Shown here one piece after another: positions 26,616 through 36,163 of a DNA stretch of 64,000 bases (within the stretch, counting starts at the first letter, position 1; every line of letters begins with the position of its first letter). Below the pieces are notes generated by a model that worked only from the letters and a program-made list of their open reading frames with translations, ran no database searches and had not been told where the DNA came from. The DNA comes from Inonotus obliquus (lineage: Eukaryota > Basidiomycota > Agaricomycetes > Hymenochaetales > Hymenochaetaceae). The position numbers and the translations under genes are program-made. Location: the NCBI GenBank assembly GCA_032164295.1, contig JAJHTX010000007.1, positions 1,834,501-1,898,500 on the forward strand, read 5' to 3'.

Positions 26616-26795
26616 ATTGGTAGCATTGTTCTCAAGATACTCTTCCAAGTGCTTACACCTTATTGTAAGTCTTTCAATCTCGATATCATTCCTCACCACC
26701 TGATGGCTAAGGTGGTGAGGAATGATGTGGAGATCGAACAACTCACAATGAGGTGTAAGCACCTGGAGGAATATCTTGATAATGACACTACCAAT
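26616..26795. repeat. Inverted repeat: 85-bp arms, 10-bp loop
   Basis: Left arm 26616-26700 and right arm 26711-26795 are reverse complements at roughly four of five positions, around the loop TGATGGCTAA. Ends are ATTGGTAG and CTACCAAT-like; the centre is CTCACCACC / GGTGGTGAG. A transcript of either strand would fold into a long hairpin. Open frames across it on both strands encode related peptides because of the symmetry. Confidence 0.88.
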
Positions 26796-27151
26796 CAATC
26801 TTGGAGGAAATATGCAGTGTGTGTAGATTCTTGTCTAGCAGGCTGGTTCTGACAGTCTATGTTTAGAGAGAGACGGACGAGCTCGGCAAAGACGTCGAAG
26901 CAAGAACTTACTGTGACTTTCTTTGGGCGGCTCAAAAGAAGCTTCTTCTGCACAGCCCATATAAAGTCATGGTAGGTCCCAACCTCGACATCTTTAGCAA
27001 GCTTGAACAGTAGACTTCCTTCTACAGGCATTATTCTCATAGGCCTAGGCATTTTAGTCAATGAAGAGAAACAATGATGGAACAAGAGAGGAGAGGCAAG
27101 CAACTCGGAAGGCAGTTCTGAAACACACCTTTCTCTGCTTATCGCTATTCG
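26796..27151 (-). other. Unassigned segment of the pseudogene patch
   Basis: A minus-strand open frame covers this stretch (VEVGTYHDFIW, LLLSRPKKVTVSS), continuing into the GH16 fragment. I cannot assign the part upstream of the GH16-like sequence to any gene in the window. Confidence 0.4.
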
Positions 27152-27452
27152 GATTGACTTTCGCTTTTCGCCAAAAGTGAGGGTAGAAGAGTTGTCTGCA
27201 CGGATGATGGCACTATTGTCATTGACGAAAGCCAATGTTTCTTTTTTCGCGACGGATTGACCGACGAATCTGTTGTACCACCGATTTAGATTTCATAGAG
27301 TGACTTTATTATCCCACTTACAAAGCATCGCCATTCGTCAAATTATCAACTATAGCATGCTCAGTGAGGATACTAACAGGGGAATGTGTTCTACTCACAG
27401 TGGTCGTAGAATGACCATCGGTCGAAGAACGATGGTCCAGAATACTCCATCA
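27152..27452 (-). pseudogene. Fragment of the GH16 glucanase gene
   Basis: Reverse-strand copy of about 39490-39795 of the GH16 gene, from MEYSGPSFFDRWSFYDH through two introns to LAFVNDN, NTSTLTF-like and GEKRKSIR. Intron sequences (AGAACACATTCCCCTGTTAG) are preserved. It lacks the start and the catalytic exon. Confidence 0.88.
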
Positions 27453-27464
27453 TCTCGTCCAACA

Positions 27465-27596
27465 GTAAGAATCTAACGAAACTGGCTGTGAGCGTCTAGT
27501 GGAATGGATGCGTGGCGGACAATACAGTACATGCCTCGACGACGTTCCCGACTAGGGATGGGAGTTTCTCCTTCATAGCACTCTGCTCGTGCTGTG
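27465..27596 (-). pseudogene. Short fragment C of RPT5
   Basis: Covers the end of RPT5 exon 2 (CACGAGCAGAGTG), the following intron and the first bases of exon 3. It joins directly to copy B on one side and to the GH16 fragment on the other. It shares a TGTAT insertion with copy B that the parent lacks. Confidence 0.8.
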
Positions 27597-28474
27597 CGTG
27601 GCGGCGATTACCTGTAAGAGCATGAGAGATGTAAGAGAGAGGGACAGAGGTTAGTCAGACGAGAAGAAACACACCTTTATACACTCGTCGCTACTGAACC
27701 CATCAAGCTGATTCAACAACTCCAAATCGTTATCTGTACCTCCTTGTCCCCACTCTTCTCCGAATCAGATCTCTTCGTACTATTAGCATCCAGCTCATCA
27801 ATAAATATGATAGCCGGCGCCTTCTCCACAAGTTCGAACACATCCCTGACAAGTTTCGCACCATCACCGATGACCTTCTGAACTAGTGATGGTCCAGCAA
27901 GTTCGAGGAAACATACATTTGTCTGTGCGATACATGCGCGCGCCATAAACGTATTCCCTTTCCCCCGCGGACCGTACATCAACACGCCTTTGTCTGGATG
28001 TACAAGACACGAGCGTGGATGTACCAGGGGGCACGACGCAATCATATCAGACACCGACTATTACGGCGGATTTGCTTTTACGCATCGAGTCGGGGTCTTC
28101 CATCTCGTCCAACATTGAGAATCTAATGACTTGTGTGTGAGCGTCTAGTGGAATGGATGCGTGGCGGACAATACAGTACATGCCTCAACGACATTCCCGA
28201 CTAGGGACAGGAGTTTCTCCTTCATAGCACTCAGCTCATGCTGCAATCTCAGCGTTTCCAAGCGCATAACCTATACGAAATGAATCTCCTCCCAGCTACA
28301 CCACAGAACCGCCCCAGACTCACCTTGATGTCGTTTTCAATAACCCGTATTCGTGAGGTAATTTCATCTCTCCCCGTCCTCTTCAGATGCGGTATCCGTC
28401 GCCATCCTGGCAGGTTCCGACGGCGCCTCCTACTGTTCTTCAGACGTGGTGGTAGGAAAGGAGTTGTATAAAAG
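27597..28474 (-). pseudogene. Degenerate copy B of RPT5
   Basis: Second intron-containing broken copy of RPT5. It starts in the parent's 5' leader near 28474 and has ACG in place of the ATG with an early TAG. It then follows exon 1, intron 1, exon 2 and intron 2, loses much of exon 3 around a foreign insertion (28000-28060), and resumes at [14 protein letters not shown]. It shares GPR, the AKEKAP codon loss and the IWSC-stop frameshift with copy A, so both descend from one damaged copy. Confidence 0.86.
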
Positions 28475-28686
28475 GGGGGGATGGCAGTGCAGCGTGTGGG
28501 GCACGAGTGCTTGGGGATTTGGGGATAGGGATGTGACCGTGATTTCAAAAACGACTGGCGTGACTCAAATTACGTAAACGTCATAATGGAACCCAATGCT
28601 CAAAGGCCACAAAATTGATCGCACTCGTTCTGCTTCAAATAAATTCCTAAAATTCAGGAGAAAAATTGCGTGATCGTAAAAAGAAT

Positions 28687-28800
28687 GGGCCTAACCGGGA
28701 ATTGAACCCGGGACCTCTCGCACTCCCATTACATAAGCAATTTGGGGTTCAGCTCACTATTAAGCCCGAAGCGAGAATCATACTACTAGACCATCAGGCC
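28687..28800 (-). tRNA. tRNA-Pro (anticodon CGG) with a 42-nt intron
   Basis: Folds as a tRNA on the minus strand: acceptor GGCCTGA pairs with TTAGGCC plus discriminator C, anticodon arm CTCGC-TTCGGGT-GCGAG, T arm GGTCCCGGGTTCAATTCCCGG-like with an intact B box. The intron at 28723-28764 sits one base 3' of the anticodon, the usual place. A T-rich Pol III terminator follows (ATTCTTTTT). The D loop reads AGTAGTA, so the normally invariant G18 is A. It may therefore be weakened or a recent pseudogene. Confidence 0.82.
28723..28764 (-). other. tRNA-Pro intron
   Basis: 42-nt insertion after the purine next to the anticodon. Removing it restores a standard 72-nt proline tRNA body. Confidence 0.8.
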
Positions 28801-29068
28801 ACTGGAGTTTCTCTCTCGGCCAGTGTCTATAGTCAATCACGGCCTATCAGGGATGCCAAGTGTCTCTTTTACCCGCGATTTCTCAGTATTTGATTGTTCA
28901 AATGCTTAGCTTTAACGCGAGTTCTACGATTAGCAGTTGTACAACATGGATAGACAAGATAGTGATGTAGAAGCAAGATGGAGGTGCGACGATGGGGAGG
29001 GAACGTAGGTCAGGGGAGGAGAGCAGCATGCGAGAGTGTAATTACTGACATGGGAAGTCTCTGTTGGA

Positions 29069-30648
29069 TTATAAGGGGAACAAGTCAAATTCAAAGCCTG
29101 TAAGCCCGGACAGGAGGGGGAAGAGGAGTCTACGCGTCGGGCTGATAGTTGGGGGTATAACCATCCCTCCTGCAAGGCCTTTCTTATGCCAGGCGTCAAC
29201 TACACAAAGAGTGTTAGTGAATTCTCTCCCTTCCGGAAGAAAAGACGAACCTAGCGGCTGTCCGAGTACGCCAATGACGAAATAAACCCATACTCTCCCG
29301 GGCCAACCGCCTACTCTCCTACCCGTAACGACCTTCCAGACTCTTTCAAGAATCACCAAAACTCCCTGCAAGACGAAAAACAAAATAACACGGGAATCCA
29401 CTCCTCGACCCATAGAAGTACTTGACAATTCGTGATACAACCCCGAAGCCATAAACGCTCCGAGTACCATACCAATTTGCGCGAGTGTCCCTCGAGCACC
29501 GAGGAGTTGGTAGAGGGGACGACCACCGTAAACGAGAAAAGTCTGCCGGAGGAGCTGATGCCACCTCCTCGCCCAAAAATCATGCAAACTCGTCGCAGCC
29601 CACGGTCGATCAAGCACAGGCGGCCAACTCGTCGGATGATGTCCCAACAACCCCACACCCATCACCGTCGCAAGGTCATAACACATCTGGAATCCCCCCA
29701 ATAGCGAAAACCCAGTCGCGAAATGTATCGCCGTGGCAAGTGCGTATCGACGTATCGGAGGGAGTTGAGGGAGGAATATGGTCCCGCCTGTAGGGAGACC
29801 TACGCCTGGCACAAGTTTGATACACGATTCGAGAAAGTCAAGCATGAGGAAACTCCACACGAAAGACGACAGCGTCGCAACGAGAAACGCGCGTCGAGAA
29901 AGGGGTTTACGTTCCGCAGGTATATACACGCCTTTCCCCCAGTCCCATCCTATCCCGCGAGCAGAGCACAGCACCTCCAGGGCATCCTGCAACCATAAAG
30001 GTAAAACCCTCGAACCCGGTCTGTTCTTCCCTGTCACGGGGATAGAATTCGGAGAAGCGTTTCCGTTGGTATAAGAATGCGAAGGGTCCTTCGGATCGTA
30101 ATCCTTCTTGCTAATAGCCGGCTCTGAATCATCACCAGCCCATTTCTCCCCGACTTTGAAATGTCCGTCTGGGACTACAGCAAAGTCTATAGCTTTTCCG
30201 GTGATCAATAGCCCAACCAACGCTGCATAGAAAACCAAATCAGCCCGCACTCATCCTTCCATGAATTTCGTACGCACCTTCACCCCAATTATACACATGA
30301 AATCCTCTCCCAACCCATATATATCCATAACACGAATGCAACGTCACAGCAACTGTACTCGGAAGCATCATCACCCTAATCAAATGCGTATTCGGTCTAC
30401 GAGCCAAATACGCCATGAACAGCACGGGAGGTAGGAAAGCCAGTGTACACGGAAAGTTCCTCCATGTTATTCGTTGTCTATCCTCAATTGGCGGAACGAG
30501 AAGATTTAAGAATCGACTGACGCCTAACGCTAATCTGACGGAGACACGAGGTTGTGACAGCGACGCGTCGAAAGGGAAATGAACATCGCATTAACTAGAG
30601 ACGACAACGAGAAACTCACTCTTCGAAAACCGAGCCGTCAGGATCCAT
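29069..30648 (-). CDS. MBOAT_2 wax-synthase-like acyltransferase
   Basis: Multi-pass membrane O-acyltransferase of the wax-synthase domain family, which in fungi also contains terpenoid and sterol acetyltransferases. Four exons, 30648-30620, 30534-30278, 30222-29251 and 29199-29069, give 462 aa. N-terminal helices contain LFMAYLARRPNTHLIR and the YxW..GxxVYNWGE element. The core has PWAATSLHDFWARRWHQLLR followed by TFLVYGG, the family signature. The later GLYHEL carries the conserved His, and the C terminus has VDAWHKKGL and IPPTISP. The first exon has only 29 nt (MDPDGSVFEE); it was chosen because its phase joins the hydrophobic second exon without a stop. The substrate is unknown. No terpene synthase or P450 lies nearby, so a natural-product cluster role is not supported. 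Confidence 0.88.
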
Positions 30649-31102
30649 ACAGTCTATAGGGAAAGCAGAAACGAGATGGACGTGCTGATGGTAGGAGTCG
30701 TGTGCGTGTTGACTGTGCAGCGCAGTGCTAATCCACGCATTGATGACCAAAACTTGATGAGTCAGAGAATCAAACATCACATCGAGCAAAGGATTTTGCA
30801 CCTCAATGCACGAAGCGAACAATTACTACACGAGGGCTACAAGAAATGCCGTATGCGATATGTTGAACAAGAAAAAATGCGAATGCGCGAAATGTCACTT
30901 GAGACTGTGTCGTGCCAAGTCTGGTCAAATTTAAAACCGAACGGAAGCAAAATCAGCTTTCGCCTTGTCCGCGAAAGAGGTCAAAAAAAAAAAGTTTGAG
31001 AAGTGTCCAGTATCAAAAGAGCTATCAAGAATCAAGTTATGAATGTCCGAGTGCGGAATGAGTATCCGAAAGGCAATAGTCCCGGTCGTAAATATAAAAA
31101 TA
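30649..31102. other. Intergenic region
   Basis: Holds the acyltransferase promoter and the 3' flank of the secreted-protein gene. A plus-strand open frame at 30676-30999 lacks protein character. Confidence 0.45.
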
Positions 31103-31775
31103 TCAAGCTCCCGTCAAAGTGTTCGTTGCGTTATATATAATAGTGTTCGTCGTCAGACTAATTCGATGCCCCAGAGTTGCCTACAAGCGAAACCTGAGTA
31201 AAGTATGTATAATACGGTGTCGAAAACGCACCTCGCATGGATTCCACTCTTCCAAAACAGCGAGGTACATGGGGACGGAGTCTGCACTTTCACCTATGCC
31301 CACCCCGCTTGGAGGTTGAGAGAAATCGGGCATCGTTAGTTGACTCGGTGCCGGGTTTGGTGGGAAGTGATTGCCTATGGAAAATCAGCTTAGTCCCAAG
31401 AACTACCGAGAAAGAACACTCACTCCAACTCGAGTATGCAAATCTCCCGAAATACCACCCTGTAGCATCTTCTTCGCCATTATCCGCACTCATAATACCA
31501 AGTAAATTCTCAGGCGGGCTCGTCAAAAGCCACACGCTGAAGTTGACACTTTCGACGCAGTAATCGCCGCGTTGGTTGTAAAAGAAGTCAAATGTCTCGC
31601 CAGGCATGACTACTGAGCCGTTTGCCGGGGTAGAGATAGTCCCCTGAGGGGGATACCGCTTCTCAAGTGACCCGGCATTGACTGCGGGAGGGACGGGAGT
31701 TGGTGAAGATAGTACGGGTGAAGCAACGTAGAGTAGGCTTAAGGTGGAGAGGACGAAGGAAAGAGAGGGCACCAT
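31103..31775 (-). CDS. Secreted protein with Kex2-type propeptide, unknown role
   Basis: Exons 31775-31424, 31374-31232 and 31180-31103 give 190 aa. A signal peptide (about residues 1-23, ending VLSS) is followed by a Pro-rich propeptide that ends in LEKR, a Kex2-like cleavage site. The mature part begins YPPQGTISTPANGSVVMPGE and contains FDFFYNQRGDYCVESVNFSVWL, aromatic and beta-rich, with N-glycosylation sequons. The C terminus ends SLTTNTIIYNATNTLTGA. Few Cys residues, no transmembrane segment. It resembles the large class of uncharacterised basidiomycete secreted proteins with an N-terminal beta-sandwich. I do not recognise a catalytic motif. Confidence 0.72.
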
Positions 31776-32685
31776 TGGGAAATATGTGTGGTGATATTCT
31801 GAGGGGAGGGCGTGCACAAAGACGACTTTATAAGCAAATGGACTACCACGGCACATCGGCCCCGGCGAAATTGGGCGTGGAGCGGGGCGGGATCTGCTTG
31901 TCAATTCGTCAAAGATTCTCGTGCACGCAAATGATGACATAAGGCGCGGATCTCACCACATAGAAAGGCTATTTCCTCGGTTGGTATTATCGACCGATAT
32001 ATCAAGGCTTCCTGGATTCCAGGTGTGCGAGATCAGCGGTCCCTGTAAAGTAACCCTCAAGGTTATTTCGCAGAGCGGCAAGGGATGTCCTCCAGTTCGG
32101 CCTTCCTCTTCTCGCCATCGCACACAGGGCAATCACCATCGCGGATCGATTGAGGACGTTATTAGACAACAATCGTACCACTCGAAATACGATGTGTCAT
32201 GCATAATTCACGTGCCCTTGTGCAAACAGCGTGGATCTGAGCGATAGGACATCCGTGCTAATAATAGCCTTATGCCGACACGCCGCGAATCGGAGCTGCT
32301 AGGCTTCACTCGTGATTCTTGCAGTACACTCCCGACGTTCACCCGTCTGTAGCCGCTGGAACATGATGGTGATTCTCACAAGCACCGCTATCTTTACTCC
32401 GCCGATATCTTCTCTCCGCGCTGTCCATCATTGAGTACCAACTAGAAAGGCAACCTTCTGGTAAGTCGGGGAGAATAACAAAAATTGAGAGGTGAAGTGA
32501 CGCGAAACGGGTGCCGAGTATGGGTCACAAGGCATAATGGATTTGCGCCATCAAAAGAAACGTCGACTCCAGGTTCATTCAATGACCGCTAAGTACAGGA
32601 TCCCAACTACTCCTGGACCATCGCGAGTATGAGTCTGAATAATAGTTGAAGAAGTTCACATGACTCACAATATCCTCCTGTGCAC
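31776..32685. other. Intergenic region
   Basis: About 0.9 kb with no recognisable gene. A 108-codon plus-strand frame at 31921-32247 looks like chance. Confidence 0.45.
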
Positions 32686-34228
32686 CTAAACAGCACCAAC
32701 AAACCCTTCAGGCATAAACATAAACCTCACAGTCCCCTCATTCTTTCCAAGTCCTTCCGTATCAACAGCCCCACTCCGACTCAACACATCTTCCACATTC
32801 CCTCCTCCGTCCACCAATCCATAACCGAAAACAGGAAAGTCCCGTGCCCTTGGTGGATGCTCAGTCTCACGTAAATGAATCTTCAGACGCATGAGCCAGT
32901 CGTGTTTGTATGGTGCCGGTAGCGCGGTTTGTTGTTGGTGAATGTGCTGATGTGGGTGAGGGTGATTTGGGTGTGGAGTCCGGGGTGATGCGTGCGCATG
33001 AGGGGAAGGCGAAGAGGGGGTACGCGGCGAAGTCGTTGTAGATGGGTTCTGAGCAGCATGAATAAGGAGATCAAGAAGGTGGTGGCATATCTCTGCGCGG
33101 TAGAAAATTTTTAGTCAGCTAGGGTGGCATTAGGCTGCAAGACATAGAGTTGTAAGTACTGACCCCCTAGATCTTCGACACATGCCTTGTATGTCTTTTC
33201 CCATTCACCATGATCACCCAGAAGGGCCACGAGTTCCGAAGCGGACCGGGATCCTGAGTTTGAAGGAGGCTCAGTAGGTTGAGCAGGTTTAGGTTGCTCG
33301 AACGTCCACAATAAAGCCGCGAGATATATACATGCCAGCGCTACAACGTGCGGCGGGTATTGTAACGGTGCAACTGTCCGATTGCTACACCGTGTTAGTT
33401 AAAGCGATCTTTAGTAGCCATCTCAGAGAAACGAACCTATCGACAGCCAGCCTCCACGCGAACCGTGTGAGAGACTTTGACGCTCGCAAAGCACGTCCGA
33501 TTTTGATTACGTACGGGAAGGCCATGCGCACGGTAAAATTAAAGCAGACGGTTTCAAGAACGAGGCGCTCGATGCCTAGGAGGTGCTGTCTGTCTTGTTC
33601 CACCGTCTACATAAAGTCGTGGTAAGCTTCCGACTTCAGTAACGTCCAACGGCAGAAGACGTACTGCAGGGTCAATCTCTACCTCCCCTCCCATCGCCTT
33701 TGAGCGTGCTGCAAGTTCGGGGAAGCGAACAGTATATGATACCATTAGTATGTCCCTCGGCTTCTTGAGCGTGTCGTGCATTTTGGTCGAGACGTATAGA
33801 CACGCCATCGCTACATCCTACATATATATGTCCGTCCGTTAGCTGAAGCTGACATATGAAAGTAAGGCGATTGAAGCTCACACAATAATTGAAATCCTTC
33901 CAAGGAAAGAACAAATGAAATCGGTGGTACAGCGTTTGAGCGGTCGCAATCGTCTTCCTCGGACTAGCCAACATTATTACTCATCAAAGTGCTAAGGCAG
34001 CATTTCGGCAGTATGGAAAACTTACAACCCAATCTTCAAGCCAACAGCTTCGATGAACCCACACGCTTGCTGACGAAGCTTTTCCTGTGGCATCGACAGC
34101 TTTCCCCGCTGCTTTTCGGAGAGGTACTCGACTTCCGCAGGTGAGAAGTAGGGATGATGATACTTGACATTGGACGCAGGCAGCTGAGAGGGTGACTGAG
34201 GAGGAGCATAGTGTCCAGGATCCATCAT
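32686..34228 (-). CDS. CTK2: CTD kinase cyclin subunit (Ctk2-like cyclin)
   Basis: Cyclin partner of the Ctk1/CDK12-type kinase that phosphorylates Ser2 of the Pol II C-terminal domain. Start at 34228 or 34225 (MMDPGHY), stop at 32686, several introns. The N-terminal YFSPAEVEYLSEKQRGKL and QQACGFIEAVG lead into the first cyclin box: PRKTIATAQTLYHRFHLFFP and DVAMACLYVSTKMHDTLKKP. The link GEVEIDP is followed by EQDRQHLLGIERLVLETVCF and the second box (MAFPYVIKIGRAL, RFAWRL, and near 33340 the PPHVVALACIYLAALL segment). A His/Pro-rich low-complexity region precedes the C terminus. The gene is head-to-head with RPT5, 210 bp between starts. Confidence 0.85.
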
Positions 34229-34438
34229 GAGATGACTCCTCAGGTGTTAGTGGTGGTGAAAGAAGCACAATCTGCCGATCACGAGAGTCGATCTTCTGCT
34301 CCATAAATGGTGTGTAGATTGAATTTCCGAAAGCAGACGACGCGTACGCGTCACCGTGTCCACACTTCACAGACGCTCAGAACTCAGAACTCAGTGTTCA
34401 ACACCCGCTACACCTTTTACAAGCCCTTTCCTACCATC
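34229..34438. promoter_or_regulatory. Shared bidirectional promoter of CTK2 and RPT5
   Basis: Only 210 bp separate the two divergent start codons, so both promoters must lie here. No clear TATA box was seen. Confidence 0.6.
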
Positions 34439-36013
34439 ATGTCTGAAGAACAGAAGGAGGCACCGTCAGAAGCTGTGGCGATGGATACCACACCAGAAGA
34501 GACAAGACCAGTCGAGGAGACCTGGGATGATATACCAGAGGAGATCAAGGCCCTTACCACAGATGAGATTAACTCACGAATACGGCTTATTGAAAACGAC
34601 ATCAAGGTAAGTCCCAGGTGGTTCTCAGGTGTAGCTGGAAAGAGAGACTCATGAGATATATAGGTTATGCGCTCAGAAACGCTGAGATTACAGCACGAGC
34701 AGAGTGTCATGAAGGAGAAGATTAGGGACAACAAGGAGAAGATTAAGCAGAACAAAGTACTCCCGTACCTAGTTGGAAATGTCGTCGAGGCATGTACTGT
34801 CCGCCACACATCCATCCCACTCGACGCTCACCTCCAGTTTCATTAGATCCTCGATGTTGGCCCAGAAGGTGAAGAAGATGGAGCAAATCAAGACCTCGAC
34901 TCGATGCGCAAAGGCAAATCCGCCGTAATCAAAACCTCCACCCGTCAGACCGTCTTCCTTCCTCTCATCGGCCTCGTCCCAGCTGACAAGCTCAAGCCTG
35001 GTGACCTCATTGGTGTAAACAAGGACTCCTATCTCGTCCTCGACCAACTCCCTGCAGAGTACGACTCGCGTGTTAAAGCCATGGAGGTGGACGAGCGACC
35101 GACTGAGACGTATACTGACATTGGTGGCTTGGACAAGCAGATTGAGGAATTGGCAGAGGCGATTGTATTACCAATGCATCATGCGGAGAAGTTCAAGACG
35201 CTGGGTATCACACCTCCGAAGGGCGTGTTGATGTACGGTCCTCCGGGAACAGGAAAGACGCTCATGGCGCGTGCATGTGCCGCACAGACAAATGCATGTT
35301 TTCTCAAACTTGCTGGACCATCACTGGTCCAGATGTTCATCGGTGATGGTGCGAAACTAGTCAGAGATGCGTTCGAACTTGCGAAGGAGAAAGCACCGGC
35401 TATCATCTTTATAGATGAGCTAGATGCTATTGGGACGAAGAGGTTTGATTCGGAGAAGAGTGGGGACAGGGAGGTACAGAGAACGATGTTGGAGTTATTG
35501 AATCAGCTTGATGGGTTCAGTAGCGATGAGCGGATCAAGGTGTGCTTCTCCTCATCTTCTAAATACTCTCTATCCCTCCCTCTTACATCTCTCGTGCTCT
35601 TACAGGTAATCGCCGCCACGAACCGAATCGATATCCTCGACGCAGCCCTTCTCCGATCCGGTCGACTCGACCGCAAGATCGAATTCCCGCTCCCCAACGA
35701 ATCCGCTCGTGCCCGTATCCTCGAAATCCATTCTCGCAAAATGACATTAAAGGAAGACGTGAACTTTGAAGAACTATCAAGGAGTACGGACGAGTTCAAC
35801 GCAGCGCAGTTGAAAGCTGTATGTGTTGAGGCTGGGATGATTGCTTTGAGAGAAGGGGCGAGTGTTATTAGTCATGAGCACTTCCATTCGGGTATTGCTG
35901 AGGGTGAGTGTATTTTTGAGTGTTTTTCTATGCGTCATGATGCCTTGAAACTGACGATTATTTGATTCTTAGTACAAGCGAAGAAGAAAAACAACCTTGT
36001 TTACTTCGCTTAG
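34439..36013 (+). CDS. RPT5: 26S proteasome regulatory ATPase RPT5
   Basis: One of six AAA ATPases in the base of the 19S particle, which unfolds substrates and opens the 20S gate. Exons 34439-34606, 34664-34789, 34847-35539, 35606-35903 and 35973-36013 give 441 aa, the family's normal length. N-terminal coiled coil ([23 protein letters not shown]), OB domain ([27 protein letters not shown]), then the AAA core: Walker A GPPGTGKT at about 229-236, Walker [15 protein letters not shown], arginine-finger region [16 protein letters not shown]. Intron 2 starts with GC rather than GT. The last three residues are YFA where other Rpt5 proteins end YYA or FYA. Two broken copies lie at 25.5-28.5 kb. Confidence 0.96.
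34790..34846 (+). other. GC-AG intron of RPT5
   Basis: The exon ends GTCGTCGAG and the intron begins GCATGT and ends CATTAG. Only this junction yields the conserved VVE-ILDV sequence in frame. Pseudogene copy A has GTATGT at the same site. Confidence 0.85.
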
Positions 36014-36163
36014 CTCCAGTATCGCATTCGTTTCTCCGCCCCATTCTCCATTCTTCACTGGTTTTGTACTTCCTACTACATAGATTCCCGCAATATTAAG
36101 CAGCTTACAATAAAAGACAAGCAAACTAGTACAGATGTAGTACAACAGATAAGTTAACGACAA

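Noticed and set aside
26583..26852. Open frames on both strands over the hairpin
   Set aside because: They mirror each other because of the inverted repeat; the peptides are by-products of symmetry.
26860..27060. Possible CTK2-derived fragment, from the LL..L..DV.EVG resemblance
   Set aside because: The similarity is short and falls over a splice site in CTK2; too weak to call.
25479..28474. A tandem array of working AAA ATPase genes or a mobile element carrying them
   Set aside because: Both large copies have frameshifts and missing parts, and no transposase, terminal repeats or target duplications were seen.
29432..30074. Plus-strand frames of 90-102 codons
   Set aside because: Antisense shadows of the acyltransferase coding exon.
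29069..31775. Terpenoid or other natural-product cluster around the acyltransferase
   Set aside because: No terpene synthase, P450, PKS or NRPS gene lies nearby; neighbours are a secreted protein and housekeeping genes.
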